A stretch of 64,000 nt of DNA from Myxococcales bacterium (GTDB lineage: Bacteria > Myxococcota_A > Polyangia > Polyangiales > Polyangiaceae). The DNA lies in NCBI GenBank assembly GCA_016703425.1, contig JADJCA010000011.1, positions 186,001-250,000 of the forward strand, read 5' to 3'. Numbering within the stretch: position 1 is the stretch's first letter; each line of letters opens with the position of its first letter. The notes below the pieces were generated by a model, which saw only the letters and a program-made list of their open reading frames with translations, was not told where the DNA came from and ran no database searches. Of the stretch, positions 1 through 8,566 are shown in pieces. Both the position numbers and the translations under genes were made by a program.

Positions 1-435
1 GGTGGGAGCCTTTCCCTGACCGCCGGGAGCGCCCGACGTGGACGCCCCGCCACCGTGGCTCCTCAAGCGAGCCTCGATGGCGCGGGCGGCAGCGATGGAC
101 TTCTCGCCATCTGCCAACGTCACGATGGGCCTCTCCAAGACGATCTCCGACGGCGTCAGGCCCGAGAGCCGCACGCGCACGCGGTCGGCGTCGAAGGTCA
201 CCGAGGGCGCCGATGGATCGGTGCCGTGGAGGCGCGAGAAGCTCACCTCCGCCCACGAGACCGAGGCGCTTTCGACGGTAAGGTCGATGCCGCGCGACTT
301 CGCCTCCGAGGCGAGCCGCGCCTTGAGGAGCGCCGGCAGCACGGCGACGAGGACCACGCCGCCCGCGAGCAGAAGGACGAGCAAGGCGACGGCCCAGCGC
401 CGAGCACGACCGCGACCCCGCACCACAGACGCCAT
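1..435 (-). CDS. Truncated membrane-anchored protein, AsmA/TamB-like N-terminus
   Basis: An open frame of 145 codons runs off the left edge, so only the N-terminus is present. The start ATG lies at 433-435 on the minus strand and is preceded by a good ribosome site (AAGAAGAGG). The product opens with an Arg-rich stretch and then a hydrophobic helix at about residues 14-36 (AVALLVLLLAGGVVLVAVL), followed by a soluble region with short beta-like segments (LTVESASVSW, VRVRLSGLTPSEIVLERP). This layout resembles the start of AsmA-like or DUF748-type envelope proteins that are anchored in the inner membrane and face the periplasm. That assignment rests on general appearance and is weak because the conserved C-terminal part is missing. 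It is divergent from the glycosylase gene, with about 60 bp between the starts. Confidence 0.6.
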   Translation of the reverse strand, partial: MASVVRGRGRARRWAVALLVLLLAGGVVLVAVLPALLKARLASEAKSRGIDLTVESASVSWAEVSFSRLHGTDPSAPSVTFDADRVRVRLSGLTPSEIVLERPIVTLADGEKSIAAARAIEARLRSHGGGASTSGAPGGQGKAPT

Positions 436-494
436 GCCTCTTCTTACCTCAACATCGCCCTCCGAGGGCCGACCTGGCCTACGATCGGGCGACC

Positions 495-1640
495 TTGCAC
501 CTCACGCGAAAGGCCCTCAGGCGGTACGCCATCGCACGCAGCTTGTTTTCTCCGGTCTCGCTGCGGCTGGCGGTCGCACGGCTTGGCTTCGTGCAGGCTG
601 ATCCGATTCGCGCACCGGCGCGCGCCCAAGATCTGACGTTGCGACCGCGCGTCGTAAACTATCGGGCTTTCGACCTCGATCGGGCCTATGGAGAGCTCGG
701 CCTCGAAGAAGACTGCCTCGTCAACTACGGCTACTTGCCCCGCGAGCACCTCGCGCTCATGCACCCTCGGGTGCCACGTCGCGCGTGGGACGCGGCCACG
801 GCGAAGCGAGCCAAGGCGCTCCTGCGATTCGCGCGCACGCGGCCCGAAGTGCACCCGCGCGACGTGGAGGCGCGCTTCGGCAGCGCGAAGGTCAAGAACT
901 ACTGGGGCGGCACCTCGAACGCGACGACGCACTTGCTCGATGCGCTGCACTACCGCGGCCATCTGCGCGTCGTACGCCGCGAAGCCGGCGTGCGCGTCTA
1001 TGCTCCACGCGACCTCGCGCCCATCGAGACGAGCGACGCGGCGCCAGAAGACCGAGCCAACGCGCTCCTCTGGCTGGCGGCGAAGAAGTACGCACCGCTC
1101 CCCGCGAGGAGCCTAGGCCAGCTCGCGAGCATGCTCCGCTACGGCGCGCCGCAGCTCGCCGCCTCGCTCAAGGCCGCGGCGACGCGGGCGAAGGCGACGT
1201 GGCCGCGGGTCACGCTCGATGGAACCGAATGGCTCTGGCCGCCCGATGAGGAGCCCCTCGATGCCGGCGAGCCGGAGACGCTGCACCTGCTCGCGCCTTT
1301 CGATCCCGTCGTCTGGGATCGGCGCCGCTTCGAACTGTTTTGGGGATGGGCGTACCGCTTCGAGGCGTACACGCCGGCGAAGAAGCGCGTGCGCGGCTAC
1401 TACGCGTTGCCGCTCTTGTGGCGCGACGACGTCGTGGGCTGGGCGAACCTCTCCGCCGGAGGCGGCCAACTCGACGTCGACCTCGGCTTCGTGAGCGGTG
1501 CGGCGCCGCGGGGGCCGGCCTTTCGCCGCGCCTTGGAGGAAGAGGTGGAGAACATGCGGACCTTCCTTGGCCTCGCGTCGCCGTCGTCGACGCCGTCACC
1601 AAGCGAGGCGACGCGGCGGCGGCCAGCGACGGCTCGATGA
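495..1640 (+). CDS. Winged-helix DNA glycosylase of the AlkZ/YcaQ family (HTH_42)
   Basis: A 381-residue protein of the HTH_42 family. Members include AlkZ and E. coli YcaQ, which remove bulky alkyl lesions and unhook interstrand crosslinks. The N-terminal VQADPIRAPARAQD segment carries the QxD catalytic motif (Q34, D36), which places it on the YcaQ side rather than the QxQ AlkZ side. The C-terminal third has the usual family block, FDPVVWDRRR followed by a YRFEAYTPAKKR-type segment and GYYALPLLW. Length matches the family. The start is a TTG at 495; no better in-frame ATG lies near. Its role in DNA repair is inferred from the family. It stands alone, with the next gene convergent and only 7 nt away. 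Confidence 0.85.
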   Translation: MHLTRKALRRYAIARSLFSPVSLRLAVARLGFVQADPIRAPARAQDLTLRPRVVNYRAFDLDRAYGELGLEEDCLVNYGYLPREHLALMHPRVPRRAWDAATAKRAKALLRFARTRPEVHPRDVEARFGSAKVKNYWGGTSNATTHLLDALHYRGHLRVVRREAGVRVYAPRDLAPIETSDAAPEDRANALLWLAAKKYAPLPARSLGQLASMLRYGAPQLAASLKAAATRAKATWPRVTLDGTEWLWPPDEEPLDAGEPETLHLLAPFDPVVWDRRRFELFWGWAYRFEAYTPAKKRVRGYYALPLLWRDDVVGWANLSAGGGQLDVDLGFVSGAAPRGPAFRRALEEEVENMRTFLGLASPSSTPSPSEATRRRPATAR

Positions 1641-1647
1641 CGACCGC

Positions 1648-2586
1648 TCAGTTGCCGCAGAGCTTGCCGTTGTATTTGGTGATGGCGTCGGACACGAAGA
1701 CGTTGATGGCGTTCTCGCGCTCCGGCGTGAGCACGAACTTGGGGTGGGAGTAGTCGGGGCCGACGGCCACGGCTTGGGCCTTGATGCGCACGCCATACGA
1801 CGGCACCGGCTGCGTGCCGCTCAAGCCGATGTAGCGCGTGATGAACGGCGTCTTCTTGGTTCCTTCAAAGGTCTTGATGTCCGGTTCGACACCCGAGGCC
1901 ACCCCCATGTAGAAGCCATTGTCGCCGGCCGTGTGGCACGTCGCGCAGCGCGCGTCGTTGCAATCGGTGCATTGGTCGGGGTTCTCGTTCGTGCGCGCGA
2001 CCGTCTTCAGCGCGCCCCACTGAATCGCTTCGAAGAGCCCTTGGCTGAAGCAAGAGCCGACCTTCTCGAGGATGTTCACGGGCGCCGCCTGCCCCACGCG
2101 CTCCTTGGCTTCGAGGGCGAGCCACTCCTGAATCGTGGCGGCCTGCGCGGGAGCGAGCGCCGGCGCCGCGCCGCCGGCGTGAGTGCCCTTTGAGAGGAGC
2201 GAGCTCGAGGTCACGATCATCCCGCGAGCGTCGAGGCTCTGGTAGGCGGTGTCGGCTGTGCCCTGGAGGAACATGGGCGCGCCCGCCGTGCCGGTCGCGT
2301 GGCACGCGCCACACGTGGTTTGGATCGCCGGGTAGACCTTCGCGACGAAGAACTGATGCGCGGAAGACGACGCGCTGCCCGGCCCGCTGCTCGGCGGCGC
2401 GCCGAAGGGTTGAGGCGCCGAGGTGGAGCCGCTCGGCGCGGCGGTCGGGGCGGGCGCGGTGCCGGTCGGCGCGGTGGCGCCGGGATTCAACGTGTTGCTC
2501 GCCGCGTCGCTACACGCGGCTGCATGCGCCACGAGCACGATGGCACCGAGCCCTCCGAGGTAGCAGCGCGAGACGCGGTCCATCAT
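1648..2586 (-). CDS. Di-haem cytochrome c-like lipoprotein
   Basis: A 312-residue exported protein. The start at 2586 (MMDRVSR) gives a hydrophobic signal ending HAAAC (Cys25), which looks like a lipobox, followed by a Pro/Thr/Ala-rich linker to about residue 70. Two CxxCH haem-attachment motifs are visible: CGACH at 92-96 and CATCH at 214-218. The second is preceded by a further CTDC pair. This suggests a periplasmic electron carrier or a cytochrome-like sensor; axial Met ligands cannot be assigned. The start ATG overlaps the stop of the upstream MYXO-CTERM gene (ATGATG), so translation is probably coupled. It is the last gene of a three-gene minus-strand operon. Confidence 0.8.
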   Translation of the reverse strand: MMDRVSRCYLGGLGAIVLVAHAAACSDAASNTLNPGATAPTGTAPAPTAAPSGSTSAPQPFGAPPSSGPGSASSSAHQFFVAKVYPAIQTTCGACHATGTAGAPMFLQGTADTAYQSLDARGMIVTSSSLLSKGTHAGGAAPALAPAQAATIQEWLALEAKERVGQAAPVNILEKVGSCFSQGLFEAIQWGALKTVARTNENPDQCTDCNDARCATCHTAGDNGFYMGVASGVEPDIKTFEGTKKTPFITRYIGLSGTQPVPSYGVRIKAQAVAVGPDYSHPKFVLTPERENAINVFVSDAITKYNGKLCGN

Positions 2587-4457
2587 GACGATTGGGTCTC
2601 CCGACGGCGGAGGCGACGCGCGACGGTCGCCACCGCGAAGAGTAACCCGACGAGACCGGCGCGCCCATCGGCGGCATTGGCGGCAGTGGTGCGACACGAG
2701 CAGCCGTCGTTCGTGGCGCCCAGGTCGGCGCCAGCAATGCCCTGCAAATTCGCCGCGGGCGGGGTGCCGGGCGCCGCGGCGGCTCCAGAGGCGGCTGCGC
2801 TCGGAGAAGGCCCGGGCTTCACGTCGGCCGTCACGGGCCCGGGAACGGCGTCGATCTTCTCGTCCCACGTCGCCGGAACGAGCGAGATCCAAAGGCTCTC
2901 GCGGTTGGTGCCAGGAAACTGTCCCGGGTCTTTGGCGAAGCCCGGGAGCGTCGTCAGGAAGAACGTGCGCGCTTCGGGGATGAACCCGTTCGGCTTGCCG
3001 TAGCCGGGATTCTCGATGCCGCCGATGCCGTTCAGGAAGCCCGCGCCTTGGTTGTTGGGGTTTCGCTTTCCCCGCGCCGGCAGGTTGGCCACGTCGGAAA
3101 AGAGCGACACCTCGAGCCGCAGGTTCGGGTTCACGCTCGGCTTGCCGACGGCGTCGACCTCCACGATCTGGAGCTTGCCCTTGCCGATACCCGTCGACGA
3201 CCCGCCCATGACGCCGATGGCCGGCTTGCCCATGCCTGCACCGAAGATCATCGGAAAGCTGAAGGCGTGCCGCTGGTAGGGCGCCACGTTGTCGACGGCC
3301 TCGAGCACTTGCAGATCGGCGAGGCGAACGGTGACGAGGGACGACAGGTTCACGCCGCCCGAGTGACCGTCTTGGTTGTTGTTGTTGTTCTTCGCGTTGG
3401 CGGACTTCTGAAAGCCCATGGCGCCGAGGCCGCCGCCCAAGTGAATCAGCCCCGAGTTCTGCACGGCGTGCATCTTCGTGCCGGTGTTGGTGCCGTTCGG
3501 ATCCGACTCCACGATGTTCTTCGACTGGATCACGTTGCCGGTGCGCGCGTCGAACTTCACGAGCGCGATGGCGTCGGCGGGCTGGTTGTTGCCCTCGACG
3601 GTGGTCATGTAAGCCTCGTACGAACCGGGCAAGGGGCAGGTCACCTGCGGGCGGCAGTGTTTGGCGTCCTGCACGAGCTGCTTGAAGTACGGGACCGTGA
3701 CCTTCGCGCCGCCGGGCGCCGCCTCCACGAGGATCTTCATGACCATCGCGTTGGCGTTGTTGCGCTGCATGCCGACGAGAAAGGCTTCGCCGGTGCCTTC
3801 GAGCCCCAGCGGACAGATGCTGTGCGGCCCGAAGGTCTGGTCGTTGTTGGCTTGGTCGGTGAGCGACACGAGGTTCGTGGGCTTCGTGAGCCGATCGCCG
3901 CCGCGGGTGCTGTTGACGATGGGCACCATGGCCCCCGCCGGCATGCCCGGTTGCTCCAACGTGGTCGTGACGAAGGCCGACGTCTGCGGGTTGTTGTTCG
4001 CGCCGTTGTCTTCCGTCGCGAAGACGGCGAGGGCAAAGTTGAGCTGCTGGCCTAGTCCGAGCAGCGGCCGCATGAAGGCGCGCTCGCCATTCAAGATGGG
4101 CATGTCAACGCGGCCGAGGTGCACGAGCCCCTTGTCGGCCGTGAGGTCCGAAAAGAAGATCGACCCTTGCATGTGGCTGCCGTCGTTGTTCGCCGTCGGC
4201 GACGAGATCGTGAAGATCGTTCCGATGCGGACCTTGAAGCTTCCGTCAGGGTTCACGATCTTGCGAAACGTCGGCTTCGCATCCATGACGCCGGCGCCCG
4301 TGTTCTTCGCCACCGCGGCCGCCCCGTTCGGCGCTTCGTAGGCAAGCGACGTCGCCGTGCGAAGCAGCACGGCGGGCTTGTTTTGTGCCGCCGCCGCCGA
4401 GGCCAAGAGGCCCGTCGTGAGAAGCGTGGTGAAGAAGGCGGTGCGGGTCATCGACAT
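2583..4457 (-). CDS. Secreted protein with MYXO-CTERM-like sorting signal
   Basis: A 624-residue protein of unknown function. The start at 4457 is set by a GAGGAA ribosome site and a clean signal peptide (hydrophobic to about residue 22, cleavage after SAAAA). The last 40 or so residues have the layout of a MYXO-CTERM signal: GCSC, a hydrophobic stretch (LVGLLFAVATVA) and a basic end (RRLRRR). This signal is known mainly in myxobacteria and is thought to direct surface anchoring. The body is rich in Asn, Gly and Thr, including a run of five Asn encoded by a GTT repeat near 3380. It may be a beta-rich propeller. It overlaps the cytochrome gene by 4 nt and lies 34 nt after the upstream lipoprotein gene, so the three probably act together at the cell surface. 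Confidence 0.8.
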   Translation of the reverse strand: MSMTRTAFFTTLLTTGLLASAAAAQNKPAVLLRTATSLAYEAPNGAAAVAKNTGAGVMDAKPTFRKIVNPDGSFKVRIGTIFTISSPTANNDGSHMQGSIFFSDLTADKGLVHLGRVDMPILNGERAFMRPLLGLGQQLNFALAVFATEDNGANNNPQTSAFVTTTLEQPGMPAGAMVPIVNSTRGGDRLTKPTNLVSLTDQANNDQTFGPHSICPLGLEGTGEAFLVGMQRNNANAMVMKILVEAAPGGAKVTVPYFKQLVQDAKHCRPQVTCPLPGSYEAYMTTVEGNNQPADAIALVKFDARTGNVIQSKNIVESDPNGTNTGTKMHAVQNSGLIHLGGGLGAMGFQKSANAKNNNNNQDGHSGGVNLSSLVTVRLADLQVLEAVDNVAPYQRHAFSFPMIFGAGMGKPAIGVMGGSSTGIGKGKLQIVEVDAVGKPSVNPNLRLEVSLFSDVANLPARGKRNPNNQGAGFLNGIGGIENPGYGKPNGFIPEARTFFLTTLPGFAKDPGQFPGTNRESLWISLVPATWDEKIDAVPGPVTADVKPGPSPSAAASGAAAAPGTPPAANLQGIAGADLGATNDGCSCRTTAANAADGRAGLVGLLFAVATVARRLRRRETQSS

Positions 4458-4491
4458 GGCAGGTTCCTCGCGAGCGTGAAGTGGCGATGAG

Positions 4492-5547
4492 TCAGTCGGC
4501 GGTGGCGAGCGTGAGCAGGTCGTCCGCCGACGCCAAGGACGACGCGTCCTCCACGGCGACGAGGGCGCGCTGGGTGGTGGCGCGAGCGGGCGCGGTGGTG
4601 ACGGAGACGGCGGTGATGTCGACGTCGCGCTCTTCGGGTTTGCCGTGAGGCGCCTGAAAAGCGGCGGGGAGCCCGACGACGATGCGACCGTGCTGGTGGT
4701 TCGGGAGCCCGAAGCTAACCCGCGCCGAGAGCACCTCCGCACCGGTCGCGCGGGCGACGAGATCGTCGCCGGCCGTTAGCTCGACGGAGGCCGCGGCGCC
4801 GACCGCGACGCCGTGTTTCTGAAGGAGCTTGCCGAGGTCGTAGCGCGCTCCACCTTGCGACGTTTCGAAGGCGACGTCGGCGCCGATGCGGCGGCGCTTC
4901 ACTTGCCCCACGAGGCGACCATCCAGGTAGAGGCGCGTCCCCTTTTCGAGGGTGCCCTCGAGGTAGGGAATGGCCTCGGAGCAGGTGCGATCGTCGGCGC
5001 CCGCGTAGCAGCTCCTCTTTGCATGGAGCGCCGGCACGGCGCGATCGACGTAGACGAGCAGTTGGCGAATCTCGTCGACGCGGAAGGTGTTCTTTAGGCC
5101 GCTGGTCCACCAGCCGGTGCGGGGAATGCCGGTCCGCTCGAGACGAAAGTCGAAGAGGAAGCGGTTCGGCTCGCGGCGAAGTTCGGTGCCTTCGATGCTC
5201 GCGAAGCGGTGGCCGTTGCCGCCGACGTGAACGGCGCGGACGCGGGCCACGTCGACACCGAGCGCGGCGAGGTATTCGCCGAGCCGGTAGTAGCGAGCCT
5301 TGGGCTTGCCATCGAGCGGCGACGTCGTCGGGGCGAGCGTGGCCGGCACCTCACCAAAGCGGAGGAACGCCATGAGCTTGCCGTCGACGACGACCGGCGC
5401 GTCAACTTGCGCGCGGCGCCGAACACCGTGAACGGCGGTACCGGACTCTTCGACAGCGCTCCCGACGGGCGCGCTGGACTTCGGCTCTGCCGTCGCTGGC
5501 TTGCATCCCGCCACGGCAGCGAGCAGCACGAGAGGGAAGCGCGTCAT
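4492..5547 (-). CDS. Lipoprotein with internal two-fold repeat, function unknown
   Basis: A 351-residue protein. The start at 5547 gives a short signal peptide with lipobox-like VAGC at about residue 14; longer in-frame starts would put a non-signal tail in front. The body looks duplicated. Each half has a segment of the type LGEYLAALGV-V/A-V-HVGGNG (first half) and LGKLLQKHGVAVG-VELTAGD (second half). I do not recognise a named family. It is the first gene of the operon that continues into the MYXO-CTERM protein and the cytochrome-like protein, which suggests a periplasmic or outer-membrane partner role. Confidence 0.72.
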   Translation of the reverse strand: MTRFPLVLLAAVAGCKPATAEPKSSAPVGSAVEESGTAVHGVRRRAQVDAPVVVDGKLMAFLRFGEVPATLAPTTSPLDGKPKARYYRLGEYLAALGVDVARVRAVHVGGNGHRFASIEGTELRREPNRFLFDFRLERTGIPRTGWWTSGLKNTFRVDEIRQLLVYVDRAVPALHAKRSCYAGADDRTCSEAIPYLEGTLEKGTRLYLDGRLVGQVKRRRIGADVAFETSQGGARYDLGKLLQKHGVAVGAAASVELTAGDDLVARATGAEVLSARVSFGLPNHQHGRIVVGLPAAFQAPHGKPEERDVDITAVSVTTAPARATTQRALVAVEDASSLASADDLLTLATAD

Positions 5548-5769
5548 CGAACGAGAGCGTTGCACTCGTCGTGCCCACGGCGCCGTTCCGCCGACGGCAA
5601 AAAACGCCGCCGAAGATGGCCGATTTTTCAACGAGTTGGCGGCGAAGGCGAGCACCACCCAAAGCGCGAAAACGTTGCGCCGTCGAGGGGCCGCCTCGCT
5701 GGATCCGAAGCGCGGTCGAGTGTCGCCTCAGGGTGCGAGTAGGTGGCGAGCCGACACGCCGAAGCGCCT

Positions 5770-6501
5770 ATGCTGCGGGCGATGCTTCGCCATTCGCTTC
5801 GGTGCGCCTTCACCCCCTCCGTTCTCGTGGTTGTCATCGCCACCGCCGCCGGCTGCGCGGCGCCGCCGCCGCCGCCGCCGCATGACCACCGGGAGCATCA
5901 CGCGGAGGACCACCACCCCGGCACGGTCCACCATTCGTTCGCCGACGCCGAACGCTGGAGCCGCGAGTTCGACGCCGTCGATCGCGACGGCTGGCAGAAG
6001 CCCGACGAGGTCGTATCGCTGATGGCCATCACCGCGGGCCAGACGGTCGTCGATCTGGGCGCCGGCACCGGCTACTTCCTCGCGCGCTTGTCGAAGGCCG
6101 CGGGGCCCAGCGGCAAGGTCATCGGCCTCGACATCGAACCCAACATGGTCGATCACATGGCGAAGCGCGCATCCCGCGACGGACTGATGAACGTCGAGGC
6201 GCGCCGCGTCGCCCTCGACGGGTCCGACCTCCCGCAAGGCGTCGACCGATTCCTCATCGTCGACACGTGGCATCACATCGACGCCCGCGGCGCCTACGCG
6301 AAGAGGCTCGCGGCGGCGCTGAAGCCCGGCGGCGCCGTGATTGTTGTCGACTTCACGCGTGACGCCCCGAAAGGGCCGCCAGCGAAGCACCGGCTCTCAC
6401 CGGAATCCGTGATGGCCGAGCTCGCAGCGGGCGGCTTCGAGAGCCGCCTCGCCGAGGAGTCGCTACCGCATCAATACGTCGTGGTCGCGAAGAAGCGGTG
6501 A
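5770..6501 (+). CDS. SAM-dependent methyltransferase with lipoprotein-type signal
   Basis: A class I methyltransferase fold of about 243 residues. Motif I is VVDLGAGTGYFLARL, followed by the acidic end of strand 2 (GLDIEP) and a motif IV-like segment (FLIVDTWHHI). The N-terminus carries a signal peptide ending ATAAGC and then a run of Pro and His (CAAPPPPPPHDHREHH), so the protein appears to be lipidated and exported. Such lipoprotein methyltransferases are annotated in several Proteobacteria, but how SAM would be available outside the cytoplasm is unclear. Start choice between ATG 5770 and 5782 is uncertain. It stands alone and faces a convergent protease gene across a strong hairpin. Confidence 0.82.
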   Translation: MLRAMLRHSLRCAFTPSVLVVVIATAAGCAAPPPPPPHDHREHHAEDHHPGTVHHSFADAERWSREFDAVDRDGWQKPDEVVSLMAITAGQTVVDLGAGTGYFLARLSKAAGPSGKVIGLDIEPNMVDHMAKRASRDGLMNVEARRVALDGSDLPQGVDRFLIVDTWHHIDARGAYAKRLAAALKPGGAVIVVDFTRDAPKGPPAKHRLSPESVMAELAAGGFESRLAEESLPHQYVVVAKKR

Positions 6502-6509
6502 CGCTGACC

Positions 6510-6534
6510 GAGCGGCGGCTTCGCCCCGCCGCTC
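6510..6534. terminator. Bidirectional hairpin between convergent genes
   Basis: A perfect 9-bp inverted repeat (GAGCGGCGG, 7-nt loop, CCGCCGCTC) lies in the 44-nt gap between the methyltransferase stop (6501) and the protease stop (6546). It has no long T-run, but its position between two convergent genes fits a shared terminator. Confidence 0.5.
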
Positions 6535-6545
6535 GACGGCGGGCG

Positions 6546-7592
6546 TTAGTTCTTCGTGCCGTCGGCGTCGGCGAGCCACCAGGGCTTCGTGACGAGGCCG
6601 TGCCACGCTGCCTCGATGGCGCCGTCGATGATGAAGTCGCGGTGCCGATCGACGCGAACGGCGCCGCCGGCGTTGCTCTTGCCATCGGGCCCGATGGTGC
6701 CCCACGCGTAGACGCCGAGGACGCGCGGGAACTTCTTGTCGAACTTCTTTTGGTCAAAGACCGCGGAGCCCGAGTCGCCGCTACCGCCGCCGGGGCCCAC
6801 CAGGAATTGCCCCGTCGTCAGCGTGTAGGAGTGCGTCGTGAGGACCGAGTGATCGGCGACGGTGCACTTGCCGGCCTTGTTCGAGGCACACTTGAACGGC
6901 ACGTGCTCTGCGACGCGGCGCTGCAAGTCGCCGCGGTCCACGTTCGCGGTGCCGGTCACGTCGAGCGTCACGGGATCAACGGAGAACTCCTCCGTCACGA
7001 CGCCGCGCCCAACGAGGGCCACTTCCTTCGGCGGGTGCTTGGCGATGTCACGCGAGAAGTCGACGCCGGCATACCGCGCCTCGGCGTAGGGCACCGGCTT
7101 AGCGAGGATCAAGAGCGCGATGTCGTCGTCGCAGAACGAGTTCGTCGCCGGAAAGAGGATCTTGTCGACGTCGTACCACTTGGGGCTTCCGACGAACAAA
7201 GACGAGCTGGTGGTGACTCGCGTGCCGCCCTCGCGGAACGCCGTCTCGGTGAAGTGTTGCTCGCAGAACAGCGGCGGCGTCGCGGCGCCGACGTTCGGCT
7301 CCGCCGTGTGCACGCAATGGCGCGCGGTGAGCACGAGGTTCGGCCCAATGAGCGTGCCGGAGCACTTCACGGCGCCCGTCCGGCACGTGCCAACGGGACC
7401 CACGGTCGCGTCGGTCACGAGAGGCCCGGTGCAAACGCCGACGTCAAACGTGTTGTTCGTGTCGAGGGCGCCACCGAGGATCGCCTCCTCGGATTCACCG
7501 AGATCGCGCGCCTCGCTGCTGCAGCCGGCGAGGAGCGCGGCGGCGGTGAGGACGAGCTTCGAGACAGAGGCGGAGGTGTTCCGTACGTTCAT
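6546..7592 (-). CDS. Trypsin-like serine protease, lipoprotein
   Basis: A 348-residue S1-family protease. All three catalytic residues are visible: His92 in TARHC, Asp157 in CDDDIALL and Ser274 in GGGSGDSGSAVF. The N-terminus has a signal peptide with lipobox LAGC (Cys24), so it is probably anchored to a membrane or released at the surface. The ILGG sequence at about residues 38-41 resembles the mature N-terminus that activates trypsin-like enzymes, so a zymogen form is possible. The substrate is unknown. Family members of this kind are common in myxobacteria and may serve predation or envelope turnover, which is inference here. Confidence 0.88.
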   Translation of the reverse strand: MNVRNTSASVSKLVLTAAALLAGCSSEARDLGESEEAILGGALDTNNTFDVGVCTGPLVTDATVGPVGTCRTGAVKCSGTLIGPNLVLTARHCVHTAEPNVGAATPPLFCEQHFTETAFREGGTRVTTSSSLFVGSPKWYDVDKILFPATNSFCDDDIALLILAKPVPYAEARYAGVDFSRDIAKHPPKEVALVGRGVVTEEFSVDPVTLDVTGTANVDRGDLQRRVAEHVPFKCASNKAGKCTVADHSVLTTHSYTLTTGQFLVGPGGGSGDSGSAVFDQKKFDKKFPRVLGVYAWGTIGPDGKSNAGGAVRVDRHRDFIIDGAIEAAWHGLVTKPWWLADADGTKN

Positions 7593-7741
7593 GGCGCGAC
7601 TTCTACTCGCCTCGTCTGTTGCGAGTAGGGACTAAGCCGGAACGCTGGCAAGAAGTCCCCGGTCAAAGCGGGGGGCGCAACCCTTGCGCATCTGTGTCCA
7701 GAGGAGCGAGCGCGAGCGGCTTGGCGCGTTCGGGCGCGCCG

Positions 7742-8014
7742 TCAGCCGCCGTCGATCTTCGTGAGCGAGGCGCGGATCAGGTCGACGCTGGTGGCGAAGC
7801 GCTTGGTGAACTGTGTCTTCAAGGCCTTCGACTCTTCGTCGAGGGTGTCGATGATTTCGGCATAGTCGGCGAACTTCCGTCGCGCGGCGGCGATGGCGAT
7901 GGTGCGCTCATCGCCTTCGATGGTGTTGCCAGCGGCCGCCTCGGCACCCTCGGCGATGCTCACCAAGTCCTTGCCGAAACGCACGAGAAGCTCGGAATAC
8001 GCGACGGTGTCCAT
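7742..8014 (-). CDS. Small hypothetical protein, helical
   Basis: A 90-residue acidic protein beginning MDTVAYSELLVRFGK. It looks entirely alpha-helical, with Ala/Glu/Lys-rich heptads that could form a coiled coil. No signal peptide or known domain is recognised. Codon use and composition match the neighbours, and the opposite-strand frames look less protein-like, which supports it being real. It lies alone between the protease gene and the HTTM pair. Confidence 0.55.
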   Translation of the reverse strand: MDTVAYSELLVRFGKDLVSIAEGAEAAAGNTIEGDERTIAIAAARRKFADYAEIIDTLDEESKALKTQFTKRFATSVDLIRASLTKIDGG

Positions 8015-8155
8015 GGCTGTGTCTCTCGCGAAGCGCGCGACGCGTCAAAGGGAACCGACGAAATTCGCACATCGCGGGGGGGTGGCGACGAGCTCGGCGG
8101 GATTCAAAGGCTGGAACGGGAGGCCGCCCAGCGCGATTCCCAGTAGTGTCACCCG

Positions 8156-8566
8156 ATGAAGATCGCGCGCCTTCACGGCATCGTGCTCTTCTTCGTCGCG
8201 TTCGCAATCCCCGCTGCCTCGTACCTCGATGGCAGCGGCCGCTTGGCCTACTCGATGTTCGCCGACATCGCCGAGTCGAGGATTGAGATCCGCGGCGAGG
8301 ACGCGGCGGAACGCGCGTTTCCCATTGCGGCGACCAAGGTCGCGACGGCCCTCACGGGCGCCGCGCGAACGGCGATGGTTGGCGCGGATCACTTCCACAC
8401 GGGCCCCGTGCACCGGATGATGCGCATGCACCTGGATGATCTCGCGGGCGCCGCGTGCCTCGTCGAGCCGACCGCTCGCTTCGTCACTGTGAGGCTCGTC
8501 GAGCGCCACGACGTGTTGGCGACGACGCAAACCTTCGAGAGTCGAAGGCGCCCATGTTCGCGGTAA
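8156..8566 (+). CDS. Small exported partner of the HTTM-type protein
   Basis: A 136-residue protein with an N-terminal hydrophobic segment (IVLFFVAFAIPAASYL) that could be a signal peptide or anchor, followed by a soluble domain. Its last 13 nt overlap the start of the downstream membrane-protein gene, so the two are probably translationally coupled and work together. No family is recognised with confidence. Confidence 0.65.
   Translation: MKIARLHGIVLFFVAFAIPAASYLDGSGRLAYSMFADIAESRIEIRGEDAAERAFPIAATKVATALTGAARTAMVGADHFHTGPVHRMMRMHLDDLAGAACLVEPTARFVTVRLVERHDVLATTQTFESRRRPCSR

Noticed and set aside
3376..3392. GTT repeat inside the MYXO-CTERM gene
   Set aside because: It encodes a run of Asn within a continuous frame and seems to be a coding simple repeat, not a separate element.
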